64,000 nt of DNA, taken from assembly GCA_015680685.1 (NCBI GenBank), contig MNCI01003787.1:162115-226114 (forward strand). Direction: 5' to 3'. Of this stretch, positions 1-10,222 are shown piece after piece. The notes under the pieces were generated by a model. The model saw nothing but the letters and a program-made list of their open reading frames with translations, did no database searches and was not told the DNA's origin. The stretch is from Gnetum montanum. Its lineage: Eukaryota > Streptophyta > Gnetopsida > Gnetales > Gnetaceae. Every line of letters begins with the position of its first letter. The stretch's first letter is position 1. The position numbers were made by a program, and so were the translations under genes.

Positions 1-1000
1 TGAATCATATGCTTTTGCAAAATCAATAAAATAAATAAAAAAATTTTATTAGGATATTTTGCAAACTCTATGTAGTGTCTAAGAGTAACTAAGTGATTAG
101 TAGTAGAGTGATTTTGTTTAAAACCTTCTTAACATCTTGCCTTGACTTGGTTACCTTTAACCCAAGAACTAATTCTCTTTTCTATCCAAGTGCCTAGCAA
201 CTTAGCAAAAATATTACTTACAATGATCATTCAATAATTGCCCAAATTATTTTATCCAATGTTGATTTACTAGTTTTCCAATGTTGATTTAATCCATGCT
301 TTGCTAAATTTAATTTGTGCCAAATTCCTCTATGAACAATACATTCTACCCACTTCAATAATTTTTCATATAAACCATATGAATATACAACTTTGCTAGA
401 TGCTAGCTTTTTAATACCATTTGTGACTTTCTCAAGAGTAAAATGAAGAGGTGCTTGCTACACAATAATAGTAGAATTATCATGTTGTCATGTAAATAAA
501 TTATTTTAAAATAAATAAATATCTTGAAGAGAAAAATTAAATGATGAAGAGGCTTTATGATTGAAATATTTTCAAAATTTTCTAGGTTCCTTTTTAATTG
601 TATAAGCAAAATATTCCTAGTAATCACTAATAAATTTCTTTCTTTTAGTTCTAATCAAACATTTATATGCCTTAACTAAACTTTGTCTATGAATCTTATT
701 TGCATTCTTAATATTCTTCTTAGCTTACATGCAATCCTTATTGAACTAAGTTTTTTGAATACCTTCTTTTCATAAATGCACAACTTGCTCAGTTACTGTA
801 AGAAAAATTTGTTCAAGCTCCTTATGTTGTCTTTCAAGAGCCCATTTGTTATATGTGGCTTTCATATATTTTTCCTTGACTCCTAGAGTGAGTCTATACT
901 ATCATTGTTTTCTATTCTTATTTTTTGTTATTTAAGAAACAAATGTAATTCATAACAAAAACTTAACATGATGATGGCAAGACTTCACTAAATATTCTCC
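1..1000 (-). pseudogene. LINE linker and N-terminal reverse transcriptase relic
   Basis: Translating the minus strand across stops gives a basic linker followed by the first RT blocks. Near 470-290 it reads LHFTLEKVTNGIKKLASSK and continues with GLYEKLLKWVE. Near 140-60 it reads EGFKQNHSTTNHLVTLRH, the typical L1-clade segment with HST and DH residues just before the RT palm. The catalytic aspartates of the palm would lie further along and are outside the window. Several in-frame stops, many at former Gln codons, show it is non-functional. It lies directly downstream of the endonuclease relic, as expected for ORF2 of a LINE. Confidence 0.75.
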
Positions 1001-1239
1001 AACTTTCAACTCCTTAACAAAATTAATATCTTTATAAGAACATAAAAGCAAATCAATGTAAGACTTACCTTAAGGTCCTCTAAAAGTAAATGATGAAGAT
1101 TAAGGAAATCTAGTAAGTCCATTGCAAATTAGAATATAAAAAATTTTTGTTCATTCTAATAGTTTTTGGTCTGTCTTATTAATAGTTCCATTTGCAAAAT
1201 GGGGGATCTAGTTTTGATCTTCAATAATATCTAAACTAC

Positions 1240-1745
1240 CAACAATATGTTGCTATTGCATACTTTTTGTTTGCTTTGAGCCTGTTCTTTCATTAAAATC
1301 TTCACAAATAAATACTAAGCCTTTTGTTGCAAGTTCTACAATATCTCTACCTACGAACTGAAAAGGATGATTACAAGGCAACTCTATAGAATCATATAAT
1401 GTAGCATCTCTAGGAACAAAATAACATACAACAAAGAAAGCATAACCATGCTGACATAATATTTTTAGCCAAACATATTGTTTATGATCATCAACTCTTT
1501 CTAAAAGCATACAATTTTTAGAAGATTTTCTCACTAATACTACACTACCCCTAGAAGGTCTACCTCTTGACCCTACTCTTGTATTTCTTGCAACAAGTGT
1601 AATAAATCTAGGAAGTACAAAATCTATAGAACCAACATCTCCCCAAGTTTTAACAAAACAAAAACTATCAAAGTTATCAAAGAAGCTAATACTAGTCAAA
1701 GAAATAACTTTAGTTGCAATTTCACCATCAAAGTTAAGAAATCAA
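1240..1745 (-). pseudogene. LINE APE-type endonuclease domain relic
   Basis: A frame of 148 codons (1699 to 1253, minus strand) is the longest open part. It contains GRPSRGSVVLVRKSS, then VWLKI, FFVVCYFVPRD and finally VFICEDFNERTG. The last is the Asp-Phe-Asn motif of exonuclease-endonuclease-phosphatase fold enzymes, with Glu where Gly is usual just before Asp. In LINEs this domain nicks target DNA to prime reverse transcription. The N-terminal catalytic Asn/Glu block should lie just upstream (above 1745), where the frame is broken. The protein continues after a stop into the RT linker. Family assignment is confident; activity is excluded by the flanking stops. Confidence 0.8.
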
Positions 1746-1922
1746 TACCTTAAAAGGCTTAAACATTTTTTGAATAATTTTTGAAATATTGCTTATTTGT
1801 AATAACTACCATGTTGCTAGCATTTAGGTATGCTACCAAACCCTATTCATGAGCTACCTTAACCATTTTCTATTATTTAATGCTTTTTACAAGTTCCTTT
1901 CAAGTAAGATCATTATTCATCT

Positions 1923-2610
1923 AAATGTTTTCCCTATTCTCAGTTGGCTTTGATGTCTTCAAACATGCACTCTATCTTCTATATCATGAAACTTAACAAT
2001 TACATGGTGAGGCTTTTCACATTGTTCACCTAGAACCCTAAAAAATTTATGAATTTTTGAAGAAGTTATATGCATATCATCTATAAGTTTTTCAACTTTC
2101 TTAAATAAAGTTTCATTTGTTTAATCCTCTGTCTCTAGGATACCTACAAAACACAAAATATTTTCTTTTGCCCTTTTTTTTCATCTTTCTTTTAAAAATA
2201 TTTTGCGATTGCAAAATTTGTATTTGTCTCTATTCCTTCAAGATTAGATTCATTTTTATTCTCCTTTACCTTAGCTTCAAGTTCTACTAATTTTAGCAAA
2301 ATTTGTTTATTATCTTTTGGAGCAATACTAGTCTTCTTTTTTCCCTTAATATTCTCTTTGATAGTTGATACTATTTAAAAAATTTCTTTATTTTATTAAT
2401 GGGTTTTATCTAAAAATGCCATTTTGCTAACCATATACTCCCATTGTGCAACTAGAATTTCTTTAAGAGTAGTTGCATTTATAGATTTTTTTTTGTGCCC
2501 TATGATAATGCCATGATAAAATTTTTAAATTTCTTTCAAAAATGACTCAATCCCTTTAGTAAAAAATTTGCACTCATAAAATATCAATCAATCTAGCTTG
2601 CCTCATTTCC
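1923..2610 (-). pseudogene. LINE ORF1 relic (coiled coil plus RRM-like)
   Basis: On the minus strand one frame with several stops shows a Lys/Glu-rich helical stretch including LLKLVELEAKVKEN (about 2330-2240). It is followed by IFCFVGILETED (about 2165-2125), LFKKVEKLIDDM (about 2105-2070) and EKPHHVIVKFHDIEDRV (about 2025-1975). The series coiled coil, RRM-like core and C-terminal basic block is that of L1 ORF1p, the RNA-binding chaperone that coats LINE RNA. No CCHC zinc knuckle is visible here. The position immediately upstream of the endonuclease supports ORF1. The start codon is not identifiable, and the homology is judged by eye only. Confidence 0.6.
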
Positions 2611-2640
2611 CTTCCTACTATCTTAGATCAAATCCATGTT

Positions 2641-3654
2641 CAATGCTAAAACCCTTACTACTAAACCCCTTGCTACTACAGATAAAAGTTGAAACCATTG
2701 AAGGTTTTCAAATATTATTTTCATTATGAGAAAGAGCTTATTTCGATGCAAGATTTTTTTGTCCCTCATTTACATTCTCTTCATCCACTGATCCTCTTAA
2801 GATTCTGCTTGGTAGGATGAGCATGGAGGCTTCAAGTGAGTATCCTTTCCCTTTCATTTATATTCTCTATAAATTTTAATTTGAAAATTATTGGTAGACT
2901 AAAAAGATGTTAAAAATTTATCAAGGACTTTTATTATGTAGTGTTAAACTCCACCAATATCAATTCTTTGTAAGTTAGATTGCAATTTCTTTTATCCATC
3001 ATTCATGAATTGACATGATTACTTTGTTACTTATAATAAATTATTCTAATTCTATTGTTTAACATATCAATGTTGTGCTTTCGTATAGTCTTATATGGTT
3101 TCATCTCAAGGTACATTTGTAACTCTCCTCTTGGTAATTCTTCTTCTTAACTTCATAAGTTGGATGACATCTTCTTCTTGCTTTGCATTTGAGAATCTTT
3201 ATTATTTCTTCAAGTTTACAAGTTGAAGACCATCACATCTTTAAATTCTCTAGTTAATTGGACTTGACTCCAACATATATATTGGTTACTTTTCACAAAC
3301 TAGACCTAACCGCATAGGTTGGATGACATTTTCTTCTTATTCTATATTCCATCAATTTCTCTAAAACATCAACTTAAGCACAATCCAAGACATCCAATCT
3401 TGAAGAATTTGATTACCACACCCCTAAATTTAGATTAATTATTTTAATTAATTTTTAAAATTTCCTTGATTATCCCTTTCTTAATTACTTGTATTATCAT
3501 TAATTTCTTAATTAACTTAGAATCCCAACTAGGTAACACACATGAGGATTATGCTCCTCCTATCGTTACATCAATTATAAAAAAATAAGGGGATTAGGGT
3601 GAATCATTATGGAAAAATTAGACTTGACCCTTATACAACATGGGTTCAAGTATT
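2641..3654. other. Unassigned AT-rich spacer with a 26-bp direct repeat pair
   Basis: I see no coding relic here. The only internal structure noticed is a near-identical direct repeat at 3154-3179 and 3313-3338 (CATAAGTTGGATGACATCTT and its one- to two-base variant), 159 bp apart, each followed by TTCTT-rich sequence. The part next to 2640 may be the 5' leader of the LINE. The part next to 3655 is host or older repeat DNA into which the copia element inserted. Confidence 0.4.
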
Positions 3655-4747
3655 TCTTGACCTTTTGGTATGTCAAAACCTTAAGAAAAATGGAGAAAAT
3701 AGAATGTTTGTGGTGGGTAATGTTTTTTCAGGACATGAACAAAAACTCCACAATGAGATATGAGAACTCAAGGAGACAAAATCTATCGTGAGATGTTGAA
3801 ATGAAGACTACATGGGTTATATAAGAGCATGAATGAAAATGAAGGCTACAAATCAAATGAAGATGATCCAAGGACTAGCAAGAAGGTAAATTGATAAAAG
3901 AAAGCCTTAGAAGTCAAAGCTCAAAAGTTGAGGAGATGTTGCTAAGAAATAGTAGATGTCTATGTCCAAGAGTAGACATCTCCATGTAGACATCCCACTA
4001 TAGATGTTCCATCTGCCAATGAGACATCTCTATTGAATTAAGGCCAATATTAGCTAGACATCCCCCAACTTTGAAGTAGTTATCTACAGTAGCCATTTGT
4101 TAGCCATTGCATGAATTCCAAGGAGTTTTTAAAAACTTCAAGACTATAAGAAGATGTCAAAATCTTGGGAATTTTGCAAGCATTATTCACATTCAAGCTC
4201 CTCATTATCTATTCTATGTAATTCTATTCTCGCTTTTCATTGTAATATCATTTGCTTAATTATATTTTGTATTGAGCTTCAAGTACAAGGACCTATAAAT
4301 TTTATTACATTCTTTCCTCATTATTTTCTTTCTTTCTTGTAGCCCTATGGGGTTAATGTACTTCTTATAAGAAGGCATCCATATTGAGTTTGTTGGGATC
4401 CTATGATATTGAGTTATTTTGCAACATCAAAATAGTATAGAGTGGAGCTTAATTTTGTAAAGTTGTGGGATCCTTAAGACCACATTTTAAGCTTGTTGGG
4501 GCATTGTGGAGTTGAGTGGTTTCACAACAATGAACCACTCCGGAGTGAAGCTCAAAGCTTGTATAGGGTGTAGTACCCTTCAAACCACTTTTTGAAGAAA
4601 CAAAGTTCGAAGATGTGTAAGGAATCTACCCTCTTAGTGTGGACTACCCAAGTTGGGGAACCACGTAAACTTTGGTGTGTTTTTGTGGCTAGTGCATTTT
4701 TAATTTATGGAACTTATTCAACCCCCCTTCTAGAGTATTGATTTATA
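3655..4747 (+). repeat. 5' LTR of the copia element
   Basis: This aligns along its length with 8987-10076. It starts TCTTGACC where the right copy has TGTTGAAA, so the terminal TG has mutated. It ends in ATTTATA, two bases before the primer site. It contains a cluster of AGACATCT/AGATGTCT motifs (3954-4062) and a TATA-like CTATAAG (4144-4150), then a T-rich leader. The right boundary is known to within a few bases. Confidence 0.85.
3954..4150 (+). promoter_or_regulatory. Copia 5' LTR promoter: AGACATCT motif cluster and TATA
   Basis: Six copies of AGATGTC or its reverse complement lie at 3954, 3974, 3988, 4002 (partial), 4022 and 4056. AGATGTCTA at 3954 and TAGACATCT at 3973 face each other as an inverted repeat. 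CTATAAG at 4144-4150 is conserved in the right LTR at 9474-9480. Motif arrays upstream of a TATA box are typical of plant LTR U3 enhancers; Sireviruses are known to carry palindromic LTR repeats. The function is inferred. Confidence 0.55.
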
Positions 4748-4749
4748 AG

Positions 4750-4762
4750 TGGTATTAGAGCC
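4750..4762 (+). other. Primer binding site (tRNA-iMet type)
   Basis: TGGTATTAGAGCC lies two bases after the LTR end. It differs by one C-to-T change from the sequence complementary to the 3' end of plant initiator-Met tRNA used by most copia elements. It would prime minus-strand cDNA synthesis. Confidence 0.85.
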
Positions 4763-4803
4763 TAGTACTCTCAAGTTCGTGCTTCAACTTTCAAGAGTGA
4801 ACT

Positions 4804-6580
4804 ATGGAGGAGACATCCTACACAAAGCCACTAATGTTTGATGGGTTTGATTTACTTATTGGAAGGCAAGGATGTAAGGCTTCTTTGAGTTTATGGAATT
4901 TTAGGTATGGGAGTTAATCCTTGAAGGCTACACATTGCCCATCTATAATGCATTGAAAGCCCTCAAGACACAAAAAATTTGGATGCCTAAAGAAAGAGAT
5001 AAGTTTATGTATGATTCTAAAGTAAAAAATTCTTTATATTGTGCATTAAATAAGTCTGAATTTAATAGACTAGTTGGATGTAAAACTACTAAAGAAATTT
5101 GGGAAACCTTAGAAGCTACCCTTGAGGCACATCCATAGTCAAACAATTAGAACTTTTGGTTTTGTAAAGTGAATATTACAAACTAAAATGGAGGGTGAAA
5201 AGATTAAAGATTATTTCTCTAGGGAAAATTATCTAATTGTAGTAGTTAGGGGTATAGGCAAGAACTTTCTTGAAAGTGATGTAATCATAAAAATGATTAG
5301 AACACTACAACATGAATTTATACCTAAGGTTACAACTATGGAAGAAATTTGAGATTTTTTTTGTCTTGAAATTTTAGGAGCTCCAAAGTGCTTTTATTAC
5401 TTATGAAATGAATCTCATAAGCGAACGAGCTATAAAAGAAAAGCCTATTACCTTCAAATTATCATCTAAAGAGAAGGAATTGGCTCAACAAGAAATGAAC
5501 AATGAGGAAGAAATAACTCTTCTCTCAAGAAGAGTTCAAAGGCTTCTAGCAAGTAAAGGAAGAAGCTTCAATTAATCAAGACCCAACCAATCCAACACCA
5601 AAGGTAAATATAAAGGTAAGAATTTTTCAAATTCAAATTTTGATGATTTTTCAATAGAATGTTTGGTATGTGATGGAAGATTCCATGTGTCCTTCAAATA
5701 TCCTAGCAATGATAGGTTGCAATGGAAAGATAAGACTGATGTGGATATGAAAAAGACTAACTTCCGCACAATCTCGGATGATAGAAAGAAAAGTGAAGAA
5801 GAGGTGGATGACATTTCAAAAGATTCACATCTCATATTTATGGCTCTTAATATGACAATACTAGCTTATCTAATGATGATGATCAAATGGAAGCTAATGA
5901 AGAAAGGTATGACCTCTTGTGTAACCAACTTCTATCTCTTTAAAATCTTTGTATAAAGTTAAAGAAGGAGTTAAAAAACAAGGACCAAGATTTCTCTTTA
6001 TTAAATATGAAAATTTCAGATCTCACAAAAAAAACCTTAAACCTAAGGGTTGAGAATAAAAAACTAACCTTGTCTTATGAGCAGAGCAAGGAAGAACTTG
6101 TAGATGCTAAACTTGTAAATGAGAGGCTGATTAAAGGAATAGAATGTCTCCAAATAGTTCTTGGGAAAGGAAGAAGTCAAAATAATAAAATTGGACTAGG
6201 ATGCTATCAACAAGAATAAGAATTCATAAAAAAAACTTATTTGAACAAGAGGCCACTTCAGAAATTAAGGCAACTATTGGCACTACATTCAAACAAAGAG
6301 AAACTCTAAGGTTTAAGGTTTAATAAATTTAATAAAAAAAAGTGTTAGGTGTTATTATTGTAATATATTTGGGCATAAGCAATGTGATTACAACTTAAAG
6401 TATTATCATATGAACATTTGGACATGTTACAAAACTCCTTTGTCTTATCAAAATGTATCTAGAAAGGAAACTGTGCAAGACAACAAGAAAATGTGGACAA
6501 ATCAAAAAGGTAAGGAAGTTTGGAAGGTATGGAGAATCAAAAAGAAGGAAGATGATAGTGAGATAATCCTCTCTAAAAAT
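4804..6580 (+). pseudogene. Sirevirus-like copia gag relic
   Basis: The frame begins at the ATG at 4804 (METSY-like start, then PLMFDGFD), continues in an open stretch 4935-5138 containing NSLYCALNKSEFNR and TTKEIWETLEAT, and goes on through stops and shifts. These are hallmarks of the UBN2-type copia capsid. Further on come SAFITYEMNLI and a Lys/Glu-rich region, then CLVCDGRFHVSFKYP (about 5660-5705), a CCHC knuckle whose last Cys is Tyr. A predicted coiled-coil part follows (6007-6219), and then a second degenerate knuckle CYYCNIFGHKQCDY (about 6355-6395) ahead of Trp/Lys-rich sequence that normally leads into protease. Gag would form the virus-like particle and bind RNA. It is dead. Confidence 0.75.
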
Positions 6581-6774
6581 TTTTGAAGGGAAGCTAGTCT
6601 TTAGAAATAGAATAAATTTGCATGAGAAGAGGTACCTCAAAAGAGGGATCTCATTCTCAAGCTCCTTAAACACCTTCATTTTCTTCAACAAGAAAGGTAA
6701 GTAGAGGTAAGTATTAAATTCATTTTGAATATCTATTAAGACTATAATAGGTAGTAGCCATCCATAAAACTTTT

Positions 6775-6967
6775 CTTGCTAGGACATCTACCTAAAGATG
6801 TCTACCATGAGATGTCTTCATAAGAAGATTGATGTCTACTCAAAGACATCAACTTTCATAGTGAGACGTCTATATGATTTTTGATAGACATGACATAAAT
6901 GTCTATATCTCAAAGGAGACTTCTATCTATTCTTTAAAAAGCCTTGACAACTACAATTATATAAATC
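6775..6967 (+). promoter_or_regulatory. Internal promoter-like block before the env-like ORF
   Basis: The AGATGTCT/AGACATCT motif of the LTR recurs here in a dense group: 6782 (GGACATCTA), 6796, 6810, 6831, 6844, 6864 (AGACGTCT) and weaker copies to 6924. TTATATAAATCC at 6957-6967 follows, a good TATA box. The first ATG of the envelope-like ORF is at 7076, about 110 bp downstream. Elsewhere the motif is concentrated only in the two LTRs. The order motif cluster, TATA, ORF is the same as in the LTR. I infer an internal promoter for a subgenomic mRNA. Confidence 0.5.
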
Positions 6968-7075
6968 CAAACCTTCATTTTTCATTCATTCTTCCATGTC
7001 CAAGCATAAATGTCCAAGGGTAGATGACTAGGGCTTGTCCAACAATAGTGAGTTTTGCATCTTTCTTCAAAATCC

Positions 7076-8600
7076 ATGGCCAAAAAAAGGGTTAGAACAT
7101 CAAGGCTATTGTCTAGGAAGAGCAAGAAGTCAAAGGGATCTTCCTCCAACACTACAAGCACCTATTCTCCAAAATTTAGATCCATTGATGCCCAACACCA
7201 GTTGGAGGTAACTCAAACTATCTCTATATTCTCTAAATGCTCTCTTTGTTTCTAGTAGCACCATCTCAAGGAATTGATGGGGTTCTTTCAAGCTTTGAAT
7301 TGGGTATCATTCATTTCCATGAATTTTTATGTGCCTAAAATACTCATAAGAGAATTCTATTATAACATTATCACTACAAATGCATTTATTGGGGCTTTCA
7401 CTTCCATGGTTGGGGGCATTTTGATTGATGTTTCTTCTCAAGTAGTTAATGAAATTCTTAGGATATCCACTACTGATGTTTTCAAGGTCACCATTCATTC
7501 AATGAATGACATTCTCACAAATGGTATGATTCCTATTTCCCAAGATGAATTTTTTGATGCTTTGTTTGGGAAATTAGTGTCTCTACATAGTGGAAGAATT
7601 TTTAGGAGTCAGATGGTTTTAGATGCTTCCATCTTCTCTCTTATTGTTTTATATAATATCATTGTAAAAAGGAAAAGCTATAACTATTTGTTACCAACCC
7701 AAGCATGTGTTCTCTATTGCATTCTTAGATGAAAACCTTTGGACTTGGGTCATACTCTCTGTTAAGGCATGTTGGGTTAGTTTACCAAGGAAATAATTTA
7801 TGGATATCCTCACCTTATTAGCTTGTTGATTTAATAGAGGCATGTTTCCATTTCTAAAATGCCTTTTCTTAAAGGAAAGAGGAGCATTTATGAGTATTTA
7901 GAAAAGATGAGCTTCATCCATGTTGAATATTCTTGCACTATCAGGATGATTCATAGGAATCTCTCTTACCTTTGCAAGAAAATGAATGCAGTTGGAGTGC
8001 CTCTTTTGTCTAACAAGTAGTAGTTTGAGGAGACCACCACTCCTTCCATATTAGATAGTGAGAAGGATTGTCCAACCCCACCTATACACTCAGTAACTAT
8101 TAGTCCTTCCCAAGCTTATGACTTAGGAAATGCATCTAATTTTGAAGAGCTTGATGCACTACTGACATGTATCCAAGAGGAGTTTCCTAATCCCATGTAG
8201 CTTGGACCTAGTGCTCACCATCAAGATGATGCTCCATAGATATTTGAGTAGTAAGTTATGAGGATCATCTTTGGAACTTCTTCCTAGTGGAGACCTATTG
8301 ATCCTATCACTTATCAAAGGAAGGGTGCTTCTTCATCCTCTTAGTAGGCTCCATCCCAACAAGATCCACTAACTTCATCTCAATTTTGAATGAAGCTCCA
8401 TCCATGGAGGGCTCTAGTTTAGATACAATCTTTGGATGACAATGATAAGCAACATGTCTCCATCTCCAATACTAGCACCAGTAGTGATGATGATGATGAG
8501 GAGACCTACTAACCTTCTTGTGTTGCAACTACTTCTGATGAGGATTTACATGATGCCACTAAGGTTAGCGATTAAAGTCTTCAGTTGGTCCCTCCTTATG
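7076..8600 (+). pseudogene. Envelope-like third ORF of the copia element
   Basis: The ATG at 7076 opens a basic N-terminus (AKKRVRTSRLLSRKSKKSK, Ser/Thr-rich after that). After stops near 7250 a 152-codon open frame (7274-7732) holds VPKILIREFYYNII and a block ending SQVVNEIL. That spacing, a conserved REFY-type motif and a hydrophobic helix some 25-30 residues later, resembles the envelope-like or 'putative plant transposon protein' (Transposase_32) family of plant retroelements. The frame continues with stops to an acidic Ser/Asp-rich tail (about 8440-8560). It sits after gag where pol should be, just before the 3' LTR. The function of such proteins is unknown. Similarity is by eye, and a profile search would decide. 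Confidence 0.55.
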
Positions 8601-8973
8601 GGTGATGTCCAAAAAGGGAAAGAATTTTTGGACAGTGGATAGTATACATATGTACATTGTGTATGAATAGTAATATTATGTTATGGATTTTGATTGTGAT
8701 ATGCTAATGTATGGATAGATGTTTGTGAACTTTATGTCCTTTGTATATGGATTTATCTACTATGTTGTAGAGATAGGTTGGTCATTGGGTAGTTTGTGGA
8801 AATCCCTTGCTTTTCTTAAAACCTATTATCTTGAGCTCTTATATTTTTACCAGAGTGATACTCATTGGTTACCATTGGAATTTATAAATCTTAAGTATTT
8901 TTATTGTTTACTGTTATTTAAAGTTTATGTCATAATATCTACTAACTAATTTTATTAAATTTTTGACATCACC
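8601..8973 (+). other. Copia 3' untranslated region
   Basis: T/G-rich sequence between the env-like relic and the polypurine tract. A 76-codon frame here (8719-8949) is very hydrophobic, but that follows from the T-rich composition. I see no conserved motif and do not call a gene. Confidence 0.4.
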
Positions 8974-8986
8974 AAAAATGGGAGAT
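8974..8986 (+). other. Polypurine tract of the copia element
   Basis: AAAAATGGGAGAT abuts the TGTTGAAA start of the right LTR. It is in the right place and of the right composition to prime plus-strand synthesis. Confidence 0.8.
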
Positions 8987-10076
8987 TGTTGAAATTTTGG
9001 AATGTCATAACCTTCAAAAAAATGAAGAAAATATAATGTTTGTGATGGATAATGTTTTTGTAAGACATGAAAAAGAACTCCACAATGAGATTTGAGAACT
9101 CAAGGAAATGAGATCTACAGTGAGATGTTGAAACAAAGACTACATGGGTTAGATGAGAGCATGAATGAAAATGAAGGCCACAAATCAAATGAAGATGCTT
9201 CAAGGATTGTCAAGAAGGAAATTTAACATGAGAAAGCCTGAGAAGATAGATCTCAAAAGTTTAGGAGACATCTCTAAGAAACAATATAAGTCTATGTCCA
9301 AGAGTAGATGTCTCCCTGTAGACATCTTACTCTAGATGTCCCATCTACTACTAAGATGTCTCTCTTGAATTGAGGCCAATCTCAATTAGACATCCCAACT
9401 TCAAAATAGATATCTACACTAGCTTTTTGGTAGCTGTTGCATGAATTTTAAGGAGTTTTAGAAAACACTGAGGCTATAAGAAGATGTCAAAATCTTGAAA
9501 ATTGTGCAAGCATTATTCACATTTAAGCTCCTCATTATCTATTCTATGAAATTCTATTCTTTCTCTTCATTGTAACATCATTTTCTTGATTGGATTTTGT
9601 ACTAAGTTTCAAGTACAAGGAATTGTAAATTTAGTTATATTCTTTTCTTATTTTTTTTCTCTTTCTTGTAGCCATGTAGGGTTGATGTGCTTCTTACAAG
9701 AGGGAATTCATATTTTGCTTGTTAAGATCTTGTGGGATTGAGTGGTTTTGCAATGTCAAAACACTTTGAAGTGGAGCTCAATTTTGTAAAGATTGTGGGA
9801 TCCTTGAAACCAAATTTTGAGCTTATTGGGACATTTTGAGATTAAGTGGTTTCTTAGTGATGAAACACTCTGGAGTAGAGCTTAGAGCTTATACAAGATG
9901 TGGTGCAGTTCAAACCATTTTTTTAAGAAATAACATCTAGAGATGTACAAGGAATCTACCCTCCAAGTGTGGACTACCTAAGTTGGGGAACTACATAAAC
10001 TTTGGTGTGTTTTTGTGGCTGATGCATTTTTAATTTGGGGAACTTAGTCAACCCCCCTCTAAGTTCTCAATCCATA
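8987..10076 (+). repeat. 3' LTR of the copia element
   Basis: It starts with TGTTGAAATTTTGG and aligns with 3655-4747 throughout, including the motif cluster (9266, 9306, 9320, 9334, 9354, 9388) and CTATAAG (9474-9480). At two sites the right LTR reads AGATGTCT where the left reads AGACATCT, the exact reverse complement. It ends near CCATA, followed by ATATT. Confidence 0.85.
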
Positions 10077-10222
10077 ATATTACAATATTAAAGGAAGTTT
10101 CTAGTAATTAGATTATTCAATCTTTAGCCATCATGTTATCCTAGTTGCATCACCCTTCTACTTCCAACACTTATACCAACTTCATTTGCATGCACCATTA
10201 TGAGAGTAAAGTCAACACTTTT
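10077..10222. other. Short spacer, no feature seen
   Basis: About 150 bp between the copia element and element A. The last five bases, CTTTT, pair with CTTTC at 26368-26372 and form the likely target-site duplication of element A. Confidence 0.5.

Larger units (their letters stand above)
1..2640 (-). mobile_element. Degenerate L1-type LINE, 5' portion, cut by window edge
   Basis: Read on the minus strand, this stretch carries, in order, an ORF1-like RNA-binding protein (about 2610-1923), an apurinic-type endonuclease (about 1745-1240), a linker, and the beginning of a reverse transcriptase that runs off the left edge. That order is the standard layout of L1-clade non-LTR retrotransposons, which copy themselves by target-primed reverse transcription in the nucleus. 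All frames are broken by stops and shifts, so the copy is dead. The 5' end is uncertain because no clear boundary is visible near 2640. The 3' end, with poly(A) tail and target-site duplication, lies outside the window. Confidence 0.8.
3655..10076 (+). mobile_element. Non-autonomous copia (Sirevirus-like) LTR retrotransposon
   Basis: Two direct repeats of about 1,093 and 1,090 bp bound a 4.2 kb interior. A TGGTATTAGAGCC primer site (initiator-Met type, one mismatch from the usual copia form) follows the left LTR. A polypurine tract AAAAATGGGAGAT precedes the right LTR. The interior holds a Sirevirus-like gag relic and, further on, an envelope-like third ORF, but nothing resembling protease, integrase, RT or RNase H. 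The element therefore must have moved, if at all, with enzymes from an autonomous relative. Flanks GTATT (3650-3654) and ATATT (10077-10081) could be a decayed target duplication. LTR divergence by eye is considerable, so the insertion is old. Confidence 0.85.

Noticed and set aside
8719-8949. Hydrophobic 76-codon frame, possible membrane anchor of the env-like protein
   Set aside because: T-rich composition alone yields Phe/Leu/Tyr/Val-rich frames, there is no continuity with the env-like frame, and no conserved residues are seen.
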